DNA of 43,289 nucleotides from Flavobacteriales bacterium (GCA_004213995.1 SGZJ01000010.1:1-43289), one strand, 5' to 3'; positions 17,448-26,379 are shown, numbered from the stretch's first letter. Program-made: numbers and translations. Notes: a model not told the origin generated them from the letters alone.

Positions 17448-18493
17448 TGTATCAACTAGAAGAAAAAATATGGTTTTGGTTAATGGTTCTTCCAATATTG
17501 GCAGCTATTTTATTTTTCATTAATGAAATATGGAAAACCCGTACTCAACAAGGATTTATTACACAATCCTCTCTACTAAAGTTAAGCCCTGATTATTCAA
17601 GGTTCAAGCCTTATCTGAAAATGTTTATTAACATATTATCATTAATACTATTGATTTTTGCTATGGTTAATTTTCAAGTTGGAACTAAAATTGAAAGCTA
17701 TAAAAGGTTTGGTGTTGATATAGTGTTTGCAATTGATGTTTCTAGAAGTATGCTTGCTGAAGATGTTGCTCCAAATAGACTAGAGAAGTCTAAACAAATT
17801 GTTAATCAAATTATTAATAAACTTACAAGTGACAGAGTAGGTATTGTTGCCTATGCAGGAAAGGCATTTCCACAACTTCCAATAACTACTGACTATTCAT
17901 CTGCAAAGATGTTTTTAAGTAATATGAACACAGATATGATATCTTCTCAAGGCACTGCTATTGATGAGGCAATACAGCTATCATCTACATATTTTGATGA
18001 AAACATCAACACTTCTAAATTATTGATAATTATATCTGACGGAGAAGACCATAATAACAGTTCTCTAGACATTGCAAAAATGGCTGCTCAAAAGGGAATA
18101 AAAATACATACAATTGGAGTTGGAAAAGAAAAAGGATCTCCAATCCCAATGAAAAAAAATGGTATTACTCAAAACTATAAGAGAGATAATAATAATGAAG
18201 TTGTTATTACAAAACTTAATAAAAAAGTTTTAACTGATATAGCTGAAATCACACAAGGAACCTTCATTATTGGTCAAAACACCTCATTTGTAATAAATGA
18301 AATAGATAAAATTTTACTAGAAACTGAAAAGACAGAATTTGAAAGCACACAGTTCTCTGATTATAAGGATCAGTTTCAGTTATTTATTTTTATAGCCTTA
18401 ATGTTCTTATTTTTAGATATATTTCTGTTTGATTCTAAGACAAGTTGGATAAAAAAATTAAACTTATTTAATGATAACAATGCTGCAAAATAA
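17447..18493 (+). CDS. batB: BatB, membrane-anchored von Willebrand A protein
   Basis: A 348-residue paralogue of BatA with the same layout: two N-terminal helices, a vWA domain, and a C-terminal helix near 305-325. The metal site is intact (Asp97, Ser99, Ser101 in DVSRS; Thr in QGTAID; Asp in IISDGEDH). It is presumed to act together with BatA at the inner membrane. Its last 23 bases overlap batC. Confidence 0.94.
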   Translation: MYQLEEKIWFWLMVLPILAAILFFINEIWKTRTQQGFITQSSLLKLSPDYSRFKPYLKMFINILSLILLIFAMVNFQVGTKIESYKRFGVDIVFAIDVSRSMLAEDVAPNRLEKSKQIVNQIINKLTSDRVGIVAYAGKAFPQLPITTDYSSAKMFLSNMNTDMISSQGTAIDEAIQLSSTYFDENINTSKLLIIISDGEDHNNSSLDIAKMAAQKGIKIHTIGVGKEKGSPIPMKKNGITQNYKRDNNNEVVITKLNKKVLTDIAEITQGTFIIGQNTSFVINEIDKILLETEKTEFESTQFSDYKDQFQLFIFIALMFLFLDIFLFDSKTSWIKKLNLFNDNNAAK

Positions 18494-19271
18494 AATTAAT
18501 AAAACATTAATTAATTATGCCCTACTGATGTTTATATCTATGGGAAGTATAATGTCTCAGCAAAATGAGTATGAATCTTTAATTAAAAAAGGAAATAATT
18601 CATTTGAAGATAACACAGCTCTTTCTGAACAAAATTACAGAAAAGCAATTTCATATAGTCCTGAATTTGTTAAAGGCCAATATAATTTTAGTAACAACCT
18701 ATATAAAAATGAATATTATGATGAGGCCTTACTTAATCAATTAGAGGCTTCAAAATATGCAAAGACCAGGGCAGATAAGCACCTGATATTTCATAATATT
18801 GGTAACATACTGATGAAGAAAAAAATGTGTAAAGAAGCTGTTGAGGCTTATAAAAATGCACTTAAAAATAACCCTAAAGATGATGAGTCAAGATACAATT
18901 TAGCTTTGGCTAAAGATTGTGCTAAGGATGAAAATGAAAATGAAAAGGAAAGTGAAGGTGAAGATGAAGACGAGGATAAAGAAAAGGATAAAGAAAAAGA
19001 TGAAAATGAAGATCAAAAAGAGGATAAAGATCAGCAGGGAGATGACGAAAAACAAAATGAAGACCAAGATCAAAAAGAAAATAATAAAGATGATAATGAT
19101 CAAAAAGGAGATGACAAAAGTAAAGATGAAAAGCCTAAAGAAAAGAAATTGTCACCACAACAAATAAAAAATATCTTAGAGGCAATGAATCAAGAAGAAA
19201 GTAAAGTTCAAGAAAAAATGAATGCAAAAAAATTAAAAGGAGTTAAATTAAAAAATGAAAAAGACTGGTAA
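18471..19271 (+). CDS. batC: BatC, TPR protein with long charged linker
   Basis: Signal peptide (about 1-29), tetratricopeptide repeats (about 35-147), then a strikingly charged linker at 151-226 made almost entirely of Asp, Glu, Lys, Asn and Gln. A conserved C-terminal helix follows (SPQQIKNILEAMNQEE, about 228-243), ending KNEKDW as in other BatC proteins. Two starts are possible, at 18471 and 18480; both keep the signal peptide, and both lie inside batB. The one-base overlap with batD continues the coupling. TPRs suggest a protein-protein role with BatA/BatB. Confidence 0.9.
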   Translation: MITMLQNKINKTLINYALLMFISMGSIMSQQNEYESLIKKGNNSFEDNTALSEQNYRKAISYSPEFVKGQYNFSNNLYKNEYYDEALLNQLEASKYAKTRADKHLIFHNIGNILMKKKMCKEAVEAYKNALKNNPKDDESRYNLALAKDCAKDENENEKESEGEDEDEDKEKDKEKDENEDQKEDKDQQGDDEKQNEDQDQKENNKDDNDQKGDDKSKDEKPKEKKLSPQQIKNILEAMNQEESKVQEKMNAKKLKGVKLKNEKDW

Positions 19272-21028
19272 TGAGTTATAAATACTTACTAAATATTGCT
19301 TTACTTTTCATTAACTTAAATGTTTTCTGTCAAATTAACTTTGAAGCTAAATTAAGTAAAAGTACTCTAGGGGTTAACGAAAGATTACGTGTGGAATTTT
19401 CAATAAATGAAGACGGCGACAATTTTTCACCTCCTGACTTTATGAATTTTAAAGTAGTTGGTGGCCCATCCCAATCTATTAAGAATTCCTGGGTTAATGG
19501 AGATAGATCTTACAGTAAATCTTACACTTATTTTCTTTCTCCGATTAAAACAGGCACTTACAGTATAGGTCAAGCTACAATTGAAGTAGATGGAAAGGTT
19601 TATAAAACACTACCACTGGAAATTAAAGTTGTGGGTGCTGTAAAAAACCCTAACAAGGAAAACGACCCAAATTATGTTTCAGATAGTGAAATCTATTTAA
19701 CTTCAGAAATATCAAAAAGATCCCCATATTTAAATGAAGGGTTTTCAGTTGTTTATAAATTATATTTTTCATCTAATATTGGTATCACAAATTGGAGAGA
19801 ATTGTCCTCTCCAAGGTATACTGATTTCTGGAGTCAAAATATCGACATCGATAACTATACCATTGAAGATGGGACATATAAAGGAAAGCCATCTAGATAT
19901 GTGATCCTGAAAAAAACTGTTCTTTACCCTCAAAAAGAAGGTGAATTAACAATCGAGCCTTTATCGCTAGACATAACACTACAATTACCAACTAATAGAA
20001 GAGATTTCTTTGGACAGAGGATTACTAAATCTTCACAAAAAGTCGTAACCTCTGGAGATCAAATAATTAGTGTAAAACAATTACCTAATTTAAATAAACC
20101 AAAAGATTATAACGGAGCAGTTGGATCATTTAATTTTGTAGCCACAACTTCAAAACGACAACTTTCAGTTTCAGAGGCTCTAGAGCTAGAACTTGAAATT
20201 AAAGGAAATGGAAACTTAAAATTATTTCAACTCCCAAAACTTAGTCTCCCTTCTTCTTTAGAGATTTATGAGCCTGAAAAAACAGAAAACATTTCTACAA
20301 ACATTAGTGGCATGAGAGGATCTATTCGTGATATATACACAATAGTTCCTTCCAAACCAGGAAAATATAAAATTCCTAAAATAGAGTTTTCTTATTTTGA
20401 TATTAATTCAAAAAAATATAAAACAATTAGCTCAAATGAAATCAATATTGATGTAGATGGAGAGGAGTGGGGTAGTGAAAAAGATAAAAATATTAATTCA
20501 AAAATTAAACCAAAAAACACAACACTTAAATTCCTTCCTTTTAAAACAAAATCTAAATTTGTTAAAATTAAGACTAAATCTTTTTTTAATACAAATATTT
20601 TTTGGGGGTTATTAATATTGCCATTTATTATTACAATACTAATAATCATATTAATGAATTATTTGAATGGTCGCAATAAGTTTTTGAATACTAATATATC
20701 CATCAAGTCTAGAAAATTAGCAAAAAAGTATTTACTAGGTGCAAAATCTAAGCTTGGTAGTAAAAAAGAATTTTATGAATCTCTTGATAAAGCGTTACAT
20801 AATTATCTTAAATCAATTACTTTATTCGATAATAGTAACTACTCAAAAATTAATATTCAAAAAGAGTTAGAGAAAAGAAATATAGACGCTAATATTATTA
20901 AAGCATTAAATCAATTATTTAGTAATTGTGAAATGGCTAGATATACTCCAATTACTAATGTTGAAATGGAATCTGACTACAAAACTGCTTTAGATATAAT
21001 AGCAGAGATTGATAAATCAATTAATTAA
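19271..21028 (+). CDS. batD: BatD, oxygen-tolerance protein
   Basis: A 585-residue membrane-anchored protein. A signal peptide (about 1-21, ending NVFCQ) is followed by tandem beta-sandwich BatD domains typified by LGVNERLRVEFSINEDG. A membrane segment lies near 440-463 (FWGLLILPFIITILIIIL), and a cytoplasmic helical tail includes FSNCEMARYTP. It is the second BatD-like protein in this operon. The batE start is 2 bp downstream of its stop. Confidence 0.93.
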   Translation: MSYKYLLNIALLFINLNVFCQINFEAKLSKSTLGVNERLRVEFSINEDGDNFSPPDFMNFKVVGGPSQSIKNSWVNGDRSYSKSYTYFLSPIKTGTYSIGQATIEVDGKVYKTLPLEIKVVGAVKNPNKENDPNYVSDSEIYLTSEISKRSPYLNEGFSVVYKLYFSSNIGITNWRELSSPRYTDFWSQNIDIDNYTIEDGTYKGKPSRYVILKKTVLYPQKEGELTIEPLSLDITLQLPTNRRDFFGQRITKSSQKVVTSGDQIISVKQLPNLNKPKDYNGAVGSFNFVATTSKRQLSVSEALELELEIKGNGNLKLFQLPKLSLPSSLEIYEPEKTENISTNISGMRGSIRDIYTIVPSKPGKYKIPKIEFSYFDINSKKYKTISSNEINIDVDGEEWGSEKDKNINSKIKPKNTTLKFLPFKTKSKFVKIKTKSFFNTNIFWGLLILPFIITILIIILMNYLNGRNKFLNTNISIKSRKLAKKYLLGAKSKLGSKKEFYESLDKALHNYLKSITLFDNSNYSKINIQKELEKRNIDANIIKALNQLFSNCEMARYTPITNVEMESDYKTALDIIAEIDKSIN

Positions 21029-21030
21029 TT

Positions 21031-21777
21031 ATGAGACACTTTTTATTTTTCATTTTATTTGTTAATCTAAGTTTTTCTCAACAAAATGATATTTTTGTTG
21101 TTGCTAACGAAAAATATAATTCCTTAGATTTTGTTGGTGCCATTGAAAAGTATAATGAACTTTTGAAAGGAGGATTTCACTCATCAGAATTGTATTTTAA
21201 TTTAGGAAATGCTTATTACAAGCTTGATAGCTTAGCTCAAAGTATTTATTATTATGAAAAAGGTTTAAAATATTTTCCAAATGATTCTAGTTTAATTCAA
21301 AATTTAGCATACTTAAATAATCTTACAATAGATGATATTGAATCTTTGCCTGAAGATATTGTTAGTAAGCAATTAAATTATTTGCTAAACTATTTTTCTT
21401 TTAATACCTGGTCAATAATTACTATAATTACAGCTATACTTTCTTGTGTCATATTTCTGTTATATTTTTTATCTAAGTCATCTATATACAAACGGACATA
21501 TTTCACAATATTTATACTATCTTTCATATTAACATCCTCTTTGTTATTTGTAAATTTTAAAATTTATAACGTTCAAACAACTATTGAATTTGGAATAGTT
21601 TATAAAGATGTAATTGAAGTTAATTTTGAACCAAATGAAAAAAGTGAAGTTTTATTTGAAATTCACGAAGGAACAAAAGTTGAAGTAATAGAGAACTTTG
21701 ACATGGATTGGTTAAAAATAAAATTGTCGAATGGACAAACTGGTTGGGTTATAAAAAATCAAATTAAAATCATATGA
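21031..21777 (+). CDS. batE: BatE, TPR and SH3-domain protein
   Basis: A 248-residue protein. A signal peptide (about 1-17) precedes TPR repeats (about 20-100; ELYFNLGNAYYKLDSLAQSI). Two membrane helices (about 127-147 and 156-175) lead to a bacterial SH3 domain at the end (EGTKVEVIENFDMDWLKIKL, then GQTGWV). SH3b domains often contact peptidoglycan, so the tail may face the periplasm; this is inference. The stop overlaps the next gene's start in ATGA. Confidence 0.92.
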   Translation: MRHFLFFILFVNLSFSQQNDIFVVANEKYNSLDFVGAIEKYNELLKGGFHSSELYFNLGNAYYKLDSLAQSIYYYEKGLKYFPNDSSLIQNLAYLNNLTIDDIESLPEDIVSKQLNYLLNYFSFNTWSIITIITAILSCVIFLLYFLSKSSIYKRTYFTIFILSFILTSSLLFVNFKIYNVQTTIEFGIVYKDVIEVNFEPNEKSEVLFEIHEGTKVEVIENFDMDWLKIKLSNGQTGWVIKNQIKII

Positions 21778-22235
21778 TTACATTAGATCTAGTAGAGAGC
21801 GCTCAAAAAAAATGGGGTGAAGGAATTGTTAAAATTGGAAGTTTGAAAAACAATTTCAAATTATGTAAAGAATTTACTTCTAGTTTTTTAAATGAAACAT
21901 ATAGTTTTAAAGAAGGTAAAATTTTGTTCAAACCAACAAAAGCATGTGAAGAACAATTTCGTCCTAATTTCGATATGGCTTTGTCCTATTTTATTGGCGG
22001 AAATGATTCGTTTTGTAATGAAGACGAAGGTTTTGCAATGAAACCTTGGGTTAAGGTTTTATTTGAAAACTCTGGAGTTATAATTGAGAAAAATAGAGCA
22101 ATTGCAATGGGTAATTATTTCTTCACTGACTTAAATGGAAATACAATAAAAGTTGAATACTCTTTTGGTTATAAATTAATTGATTCTAAGTTATATATTG
22201 ACTTACATCATTCTTCATTACCTTTTACGCATTAG
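21774..22235 (+). CDS. Iota-class carbonic anhydrase-like protein (NTF2 fold, COG4337-type)
   Basis: A 153-residue protein matching the small NTF2-fold family to which iota carbonic anhydrases belong. Family blocks visible are FKPTKACEEQFRP (52-64), ALSYFIGG (69-76), EDEGFAMKPWVKVLFEN (83-99), AMGNYFFTD (111-119) and the hallmark HHSSLP at 145-150. By analogy with the metal-free cyanobacterial enzyme, Thr55, Tyr72 and Ser147 are candidate bicarbonate-contact residues. No signal peptide is seen, so it should be cytoplasmic, unlike several exported relatives. Database entries of this family are sometimes mislabelled phosphoribosyl-AMP cyclohydrolase. It overlaps batE by 4 nt and so is made with the Bat operon. 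Family assignment is good; CO2 hydration here is inferred. Confidence 0.75.
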   Translation: MITLDLVESAQKKWGEGIVKIGSLKNNFKLCKEFTSSFLNETYSFKEGKILFKPTKACEEQFRPNFDMALSYFIGGNDSFCNEDEGFAMKPWVKVLFENSGVIIEKNRAIAMGNYFFTDLNGNTIKVEYSFGYKLIDSKLYIDLHHSSLPFTH

Positions 22236-22237
22236 TT

Positions 22238-22723
22238 TTATTTCAAAAAATTTGCTGAAATAAATCTACTTAATTCATTAAGGGGCTTATAATAAATTGA
22301 TAACTCAAGTTTATCTTGCTCTATTATTTTAAGAGAATTATTGGCTAGATTAAACACAAAAATTAATATAACTAGTATTAGAATGTTTTTTAAAAGTCCA
22401 AAAACACTTCCTAGAATTTTATTAAATAATCCTAATGCTACTAATTTTACGAGTTTTGTGGCAACTTTACCTAGGATTGAAACAATTAGTATGGTTAATA
22501 TAAATAATATAACATTTGATAGAATTATTATATAACCCTCTTTCCAGTTAAAATACTGCTTAGACATTAAATAATTAGATAAATCACCATTGTATTGAGT
22601 AGCTAAATATATACCTAGTACCAATCCAATAACAGATGCTATTTCAATAATGAAGCCCTTATATAACCCTTTTATAAACCCATAAATAAGGAAGATTGAA
22701 ATAAAAATATCTATATAATTCAT
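22238..22723 (-). CDS. CvpA-family membrane protein
   Basis: A 161-residue inner-membrane protein with four predicted helices: YIDIFISIFLIYGFIKG, IEIASVIGLVLGIYLA, YIIILSNVILFILTILIVSI and LLKNILILVILIFVFNLA. The NYIDIF opening, FIIEIASVIGLVLG stretch and NKILGSVFGLLK segment are typical of CvpA (colicin V production) proteins, whose molecular role is poorly known. It runs convergently with the carbonic-anhydrase-like gene, with stops only 2 bp apart and no terminator between. Confidence 0.9.
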   Translation of the reverse strand: MNYIDIFISIFLIYGFIKGLYKGFIIEIASVIGLVLGIYLATQYNGDLSNYLMSKQYFNWKEGYIIILSNVILFILTILIVSILGKVATKLVKLVALGLFNKILGSVFGLLKNILILVILIFVFNLANNSLKIIEQDKLELSIYYKPLNELSRFISANFLK

Positions 22724-22759
22724 AAATAATATTTTTACAAATAAAAGAAATTTTATTTA

Positions 22760-22790
22760 TTGAATAACATAAATGATAATGCTAACTTTG
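22760..22790 (+). promoter_or_regulatory. Bacteroidota-type promoter (TTG, 20 bp, TAACTTTG) before the unknown gene and pheS
   Basis: This is the best two-part promoter I see in the window: TTG at 22760-22762 and a -7 box TAACTTTG at 22783-22790, with a 20-bp spacer. Transcription would begin near 22797, giving a leader of only about a dozen bases before the ATG at 22809. Confidence 0.55.
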
Positions 22791-22808
22791 TTTTAATTAT
22801 AGACGCAA

Positions 22809-23162
22809 ATGATTAATTCTAAGTTAAAAGAAAGATGGGGAATATTAACTCATAAATTATCTATTGATTTTCGTGATGGTGATGAGATTGATTTAGATTC
22901 GATTATTTATTTAATCGGAGTTCAAGAGTTGCAACAGCTTCATTCTAAATTTAACAAGAATCAAAAACTAGATTTAATGCACATAGCTATATGTAAATTA
23001 TTAAGTGATTATGGTTATTATGAATTTGATTATATAGATGAGCAAGGATGGCCACACTATAAATGTCTAAAGCAACTACCTAACTTGAAGGCTGGGGAAC
23101 AGTCCATCTTAATGAAAGACGCAATAGTTAACTATTTTCTTAAATCTAATTATATTCAATAA
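22809..23162 (+). CDS. Conserved-looking hypothetical protein upstream of pheS
   Basis: A 117-residue soluble protein that I do not recognise by function. It has an amphipathic start (LKERWGILTHKLSIDF), an acidic Asp/Glu turn (DGDEIDLDSIIYLIGVQELQQL), a helical middle (DLMHIAICKLLSDYGYYEF) and an aromatic patch (DEQGWPHYKCL). There is no signal peptide or membrane segment. I recall similar small proteins before pheS in other flavobacteria, but this is memory rather than a search. It has its own promoter and lies 32 bp before pheS, so co-transcription with the tRNA synthetase is likely. Confidence 0.75.
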   Translation: MINSKLKERWGILTHKLSIDFRDGDEIDLDSIIYLIGVQELQQLHSKFNKNQKLDLMHIAICKLLSDYGYYEFDYIDEQGWPHYKCLKQLPNLKAGEQSILMKDAIVNYFLKSNYIQ

Positions 23163-23194
23163 GAATGATTAAATTTGACATTTGACTAAACAAC

Positions 23195-24211
23195 ATGATT
23201 GAACAAATAGCACATAATATTAAAGAAATTGAATCTTTTAAGTCTTCTTCGAAAGATGAAATTGAAAATTTTAGAATAAAGTATTTAGGTAAAAAAGGCC
23301 TTGTTAACTTTTACTTCTCAGAATTTAAAAATGTTGATAATAGCAAAAAAAAGGAATATGGTTTAAGTATAAATAAACTGAAAATATCCGCACAAAATAA
23401 ATTTAATGAGTTAAATTCTTTAGTTTCAAGTAACTCAACCTTATCTCAACTAAACGATTTAACTAGACCAGGTAATTCCATTGAAATTGGTTCAAAACAT
23501 CCTATTACAATTGTAAAAAATAGAATTATTGATATTTTTTCTAGTATTGGATATAATGTTAGTGAAGGACCAGAAATTGAAGATGACTGGCACAATTTCA
23601 CTGCACTTAATTTACCTGAACATCACCCTGCAAGGGATATGCAAGACACTTTCTTTATACAGACAAACCCTGATTTATTATTAAGAACACATACTAGTTC
23701 TGTTCAAGTAAGATATATGGAAAGTAATAAACCTCCAATTAGAACAATTTCTCCAGGAAGAGTGTATAGAAACGAAGCCATTTCAGCAAGATCTCATTGT
23801 TTTTTTCATCAAGTTGAAGGCCTGTATATTGATGAAAATGTCAGTTTTGCAGATCTTAAACAGACTTTAGAATTTTTTACCACACAGCTTTTTGGTAAAT
23901 CAAAAATTAGATTAAGGCCATCTTATTTCCCTTTTACTGAACCAAGCGCGGAAGTAGATGTTTATTGGGGCTTAAAAAATGAAACAGACTACAAAATGAC
24001 TAAGGGGACAGGTTGGTTAGAAATTATGGGTTGTGGAATGGTTGACCCTAATGTCTTGGACAATTGTGGGATAGATTCTAAAAAATATTCAGGTTTTGCA
24101 TTTGGAATGGGTATAGATAGAATAGCTCTTTTGCTTCACCAAATTAAAGATATTAGACTACTTAGTGAAAATGATACTAGATTTATTAAACAATTTAAAT
24201 CAACAATTTAA
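23195..24211 (+). CDS. pheS: Phenylalanine-tRNA ligase alpha subunit
   Basis: Catalytic subunit of the alpha2beta2 enzyme that charges tRNA-Phe. An N-terminal coiled coil (about 1-90) precedes the class II core: GPEIEDDWHNFTALNLPEHH, RTHTSSVQVRYM, ISPGRVYRNEAISARSH (motif 2), WLEIMGCGMVDPNVL and motif 3 FAFGMGIDRIALLLH. It is 338 residues, normal length. pheT is not adjacent in this window. The last four bases overlap the end of gpsA on the other strand. Confidence 0.97.
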   Translation: MIEQIAHNIKEIESFKSSSKDEIENFRIKYLGKKGLVNFYFSEFKNVDNSKKKEYGLSINKLKISAQNKFNELNSLVSSNSTLSQLNDLTRPGNSIEIGSKHPITIVKNRIIDIFSSIGYNVSEGPEIEDDWHNFTALNLPEHHPARDMQDTFFIQTNPDLLLRTHTSSVQVRYMESNKPPIRTISPGRVYRNEAISARSHCFFHQVEGLYIDENVSFADLKQTLEFFTTQLFGKSKIRLRPSYFPFTEPSAEVDVYWGLKNETDYKMTKGTGWLEIMGCGMVDPNVLDNCGIDSKKYSGFAFGMGIDRIALLLHQIKDIRLLSENDTRFIKQFKSTI

Positions 24212-25209
24212 TTTAACTTTTCGTTTAATTTTTTAAATGTATTTTTAGGATTCTTTTTTTCATAAAGAATTGCATGAACAGCTTCAATAATTGGAGTTTT
24301 TGCTTTTTTAATATTATCCCCATTTAATTGCATAGCTTTTTTTGTTGAAATATATCCTTCTGCAATCATTTTCATTTCCATTTGAGCGGCCTTTACTGTA
24401 TAGCCTTTACCGACCATATTGCCAAACATTCTATTCCTTGAAAAGACAGAATAACCAGTAACTAACAAATCACCTAAATATGCTGAATTATTAATATTCC
24501 TTTTTATTTTATGCTTTTTCTTTATAAATCTTTTTATTTCTCTAATTGCATTACTCATTAAAATGCTCTGAAAATTATCTCCGTACCCAAGGCCATGAGC
24601 AATTCCTGCAGCAATAGCATATATGTTTTTTAACATGCTGGAATATTCAATTCCAATTACATCGTCACTTACTTTTGTTTTAATATACTTATTGTTAAAA
24701 TCTAAACAAATAGTCTTTGCTAAACTCTTTTTAGAGCAAGCAATAGTTAAGTAAGAAAGTCTCTCTAAAGCTACTTCTTCTGCATGACAAGGACCAGCAA
24801 TAACTAAAAATTTTTCTTTAAGTATATTATAATTATTTATCATGTGCTCTCCAACTAAAAGACCAGTTTCTGGTACGATGCCTTTTATTCCAGAAATCAC
24901 TATTTTTTTTGAAATATCAACTTTAATTTTTTCCAATTCAGAATTTATAAATTCAGAAGGGACAACTAATATTATTACATCTGCATTTCTAACAACATCA
25001 TTTAAATTTGCGCTTATTTGTAATTTAGATAGATTTAACTCAACAGAGCTTAAATAATTTGGATTATGTTTATTCTTTTGGATGTAATCAAGGGTTTCAT
25101 TGTTTCTTACATACCAAGCAATAGAATTTAAATTATCAGACAGAATTTTGACTATTGCAGTAGCCCAGCTACCACTTCCAATAACAGCATAATTTAAATT
25201 GTTTTTCAT
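24208..25209 (-). CDS. gpsA: Glycerol-3-phosphate dehydrogenase [NAD(P)+]
   Basis: Makes sn-glycerol-3-phosphate from dihydroxyacetone phosphate for phospholipid synthesis. It is 333 residues. The Rossmann loop AVIGSGSWATAIV is at 8-20. GIKGIVPETG, AGPCHAEEVA, EYSSMLKNIYAIAAGIAHGLG (with the catalytic Lys) and GDLLVTGYSVFSRNRMFG follow the family pattern. It lies 15 bp after nadD and ends overlapping pheS. Confidence 0.96.
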   Translation of the reverse strand: MKNNLNYAVIGSGSWATAIVKILSDNLNSIAWYVRNNETLDYIQKNKHNPNYLSSVELNLSKLQISANLNDVVRNADVIILVVPSEFINSELEKIKVDISKKIVISGIKGIVPETGLLVGEHMINNYNILKEKFLVIAGPCHAEEVALERLSYLTIACSKKSLAKTICLDFNNKYIKTKVSDDVIGIEYSSMLKNIYAIAAGIAHGLGYGDNFQSILMSNAIREIKRFIKKKHKIKRNINNSAYLGDLLVTGYSVFSRNRMFGNMVGKGYTVKAAQMEMKMIAEGYISTKKAMQLNGDNIKKAKTPIIEAVHAILYEKKNPKNTFKKLNEKLN

Positions 25210-25224
25210 TTTATAAGTTATAAG

Positions 25225-25803
25225 TTAAATATTTATTTTAATATTATTATTTATTAGATAAGATAAAACCTTTGAGTCTATTTTTAAATTATCTGTTTTC
25301 TTATTTAAAATATTTTTTCTGATATTTGAAGCTGAAACATTAATTATAGGAGCGTTTAAATAGTAAATATTTTCATGTGTTAATTTAGATTTTTCTTTGC
25401 AATTATTTCGTGGGTACACATATATTTTATGGTTTTTTATAATTTCACTGTACTGTTTCCAAGTCGTAAGCTTCTTTATATTATCATCGCCAATTATTAA
25501 ACTATAATTATTAATATCATTTTCTTTTTTTAAATAATTTAATGTGCTTATTGAATAACTCGGTTTAGGTAGGTTCTTCTCAATATCACTAGGTAAAATA
25601 TTTTTATGTTTTTTACAGACAATTTCTAGCATTTTATATCGGTGATTAAAATCAATAAGTGTGCTATCGATTTTGTGAGGACTTTGTGGGGTAAGGACAA
25701 ACCAAACTTTATCTAAATCAGAGTTGTTCACAGCATAAATGGCTACTTGTAAATGACCATCGTGAATAGGATTAAACGCACCAAAATAGAGTCCAATATT
25801 CAT
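25225..25803 (-). CDS. nadD: Nicotinate-nucleotide adenylyltransferase
   Basis: Adenylates nicotinate mononucleotide in NAD synthesis. It is 192 residues. The nucleotidyltransferase motif is GLYFGAFNPIHDGHL (4-18), with the HxGH-like element IHDGH, and the second motif SASNIRKNI is near the C-terminus (usual form ISSTxIR). VLTPQSPHK is also typical of NadD. It directly abuts gmk, whose stop codon ends one base away. Confidence 0.94.
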   Translation of the reverse strand: MNIGLYFGAFNPIHDGHLQVAIYAVNNSDLDKVWFVLTPQSPHKIDSTLIDFNHRYKMLEIVCKKHKNILPSDIEKNLPKPSYSISTLNYLKKENDINNYSLIIGDDNIKKLTTWKQYSEIIKNHKIYVYPRNNCKEKSKLTHENIYYLNAPIINVSASNIRKNILNKKTDNLKIDSKVLSYLINNNIKINI

Positions 25804-26379
25804 CTATTGATTTTTTGTAAATTGATAAATTATATTTTTCACCTGTTTTATTGCTAGTTCTAAGTTATCATTAATAATCACAAAATCGTATTTGTCAGAA
25901 TATTCAAGTTCTTTAATTGCTTTATCTAACCTAAATTCTATACTTTTTTTAGATTCAGTTTCTCTATTTACCAAACGTTTTTTTAATTCGATTAAACTGG
26001 GTGGTTTAATAAAAATTGAAACACTTGTTTCCGGAAATTGTGCTTTTAAATTTAACCCACCTATAACATCTACATCGAAAACTATATTTTTTCCTTTAGA
26101 ATTTAATTTTTGAATTTCAGATTTTGATGTACCGTAAAATACATTTTTATAAACTTCTTCCCACTCTATAAAATCGTTATTTTGAATTTTTTCTTTAAAA
26201 TTCGAGACAGATATAAAGTGATAATCTTTTCCATCTATTTCATTTTTTCTTTTCGCTCTTGTAGTTGAGGATATTGAAAATTCTAGATTTATATCTTCTA
26301 ATGACAGTAATTCTTTTACAATAGTTGTTTTCCCAGAGCCAGAGGGAGCAGCGATTATAATCAATTTTTCTTTTTTCAT
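25804..26379 (-). CDS. gmk: Guanylate kinase
   Basis: Phosphorylates GMP to GDP. It is 191 residues. The P-loop APSGSGKTTIV is at 11-21. GMP-binding residues are in SISSTTRAKRKNEIDGKDYHF, followed by FIEWEEVYKNVFYGTSKSE and FDVDVIGGLNLK. One-base overlap with the yicC stop (TAATG) shows translational coupling; yicC-gmk is a common pair across bacteria. Confidence 0.97.
   Translation of the reverse strand: MKKEKLIIIAAPSGSGKTTIVKELLSLEDINLEFSISSTTRAKRKNEIDGKDYHFISVSNFKEKIQNNDFIEWEEVYKNVFYGTSKSEIQKLNSKGKNIVFDVDVIGGLNLKAQFPETSVSIFIKPPSLIELKKRLVNRETESKKSIEFRLDKAIKELEYSDKYDFVIINDNLELAIKQVKNIIYQFTKNQ

Noticed and set aside
18900-19167. Open frames on both strands over the batC linker (minus 18900-19103 and plus 18919-19167)
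   Set aside because: They are artefacts of the low-complexity A/G-rich linker: Lys/Met-rich on one strand and Phe/Ile-rich on the other, with no leader signals.
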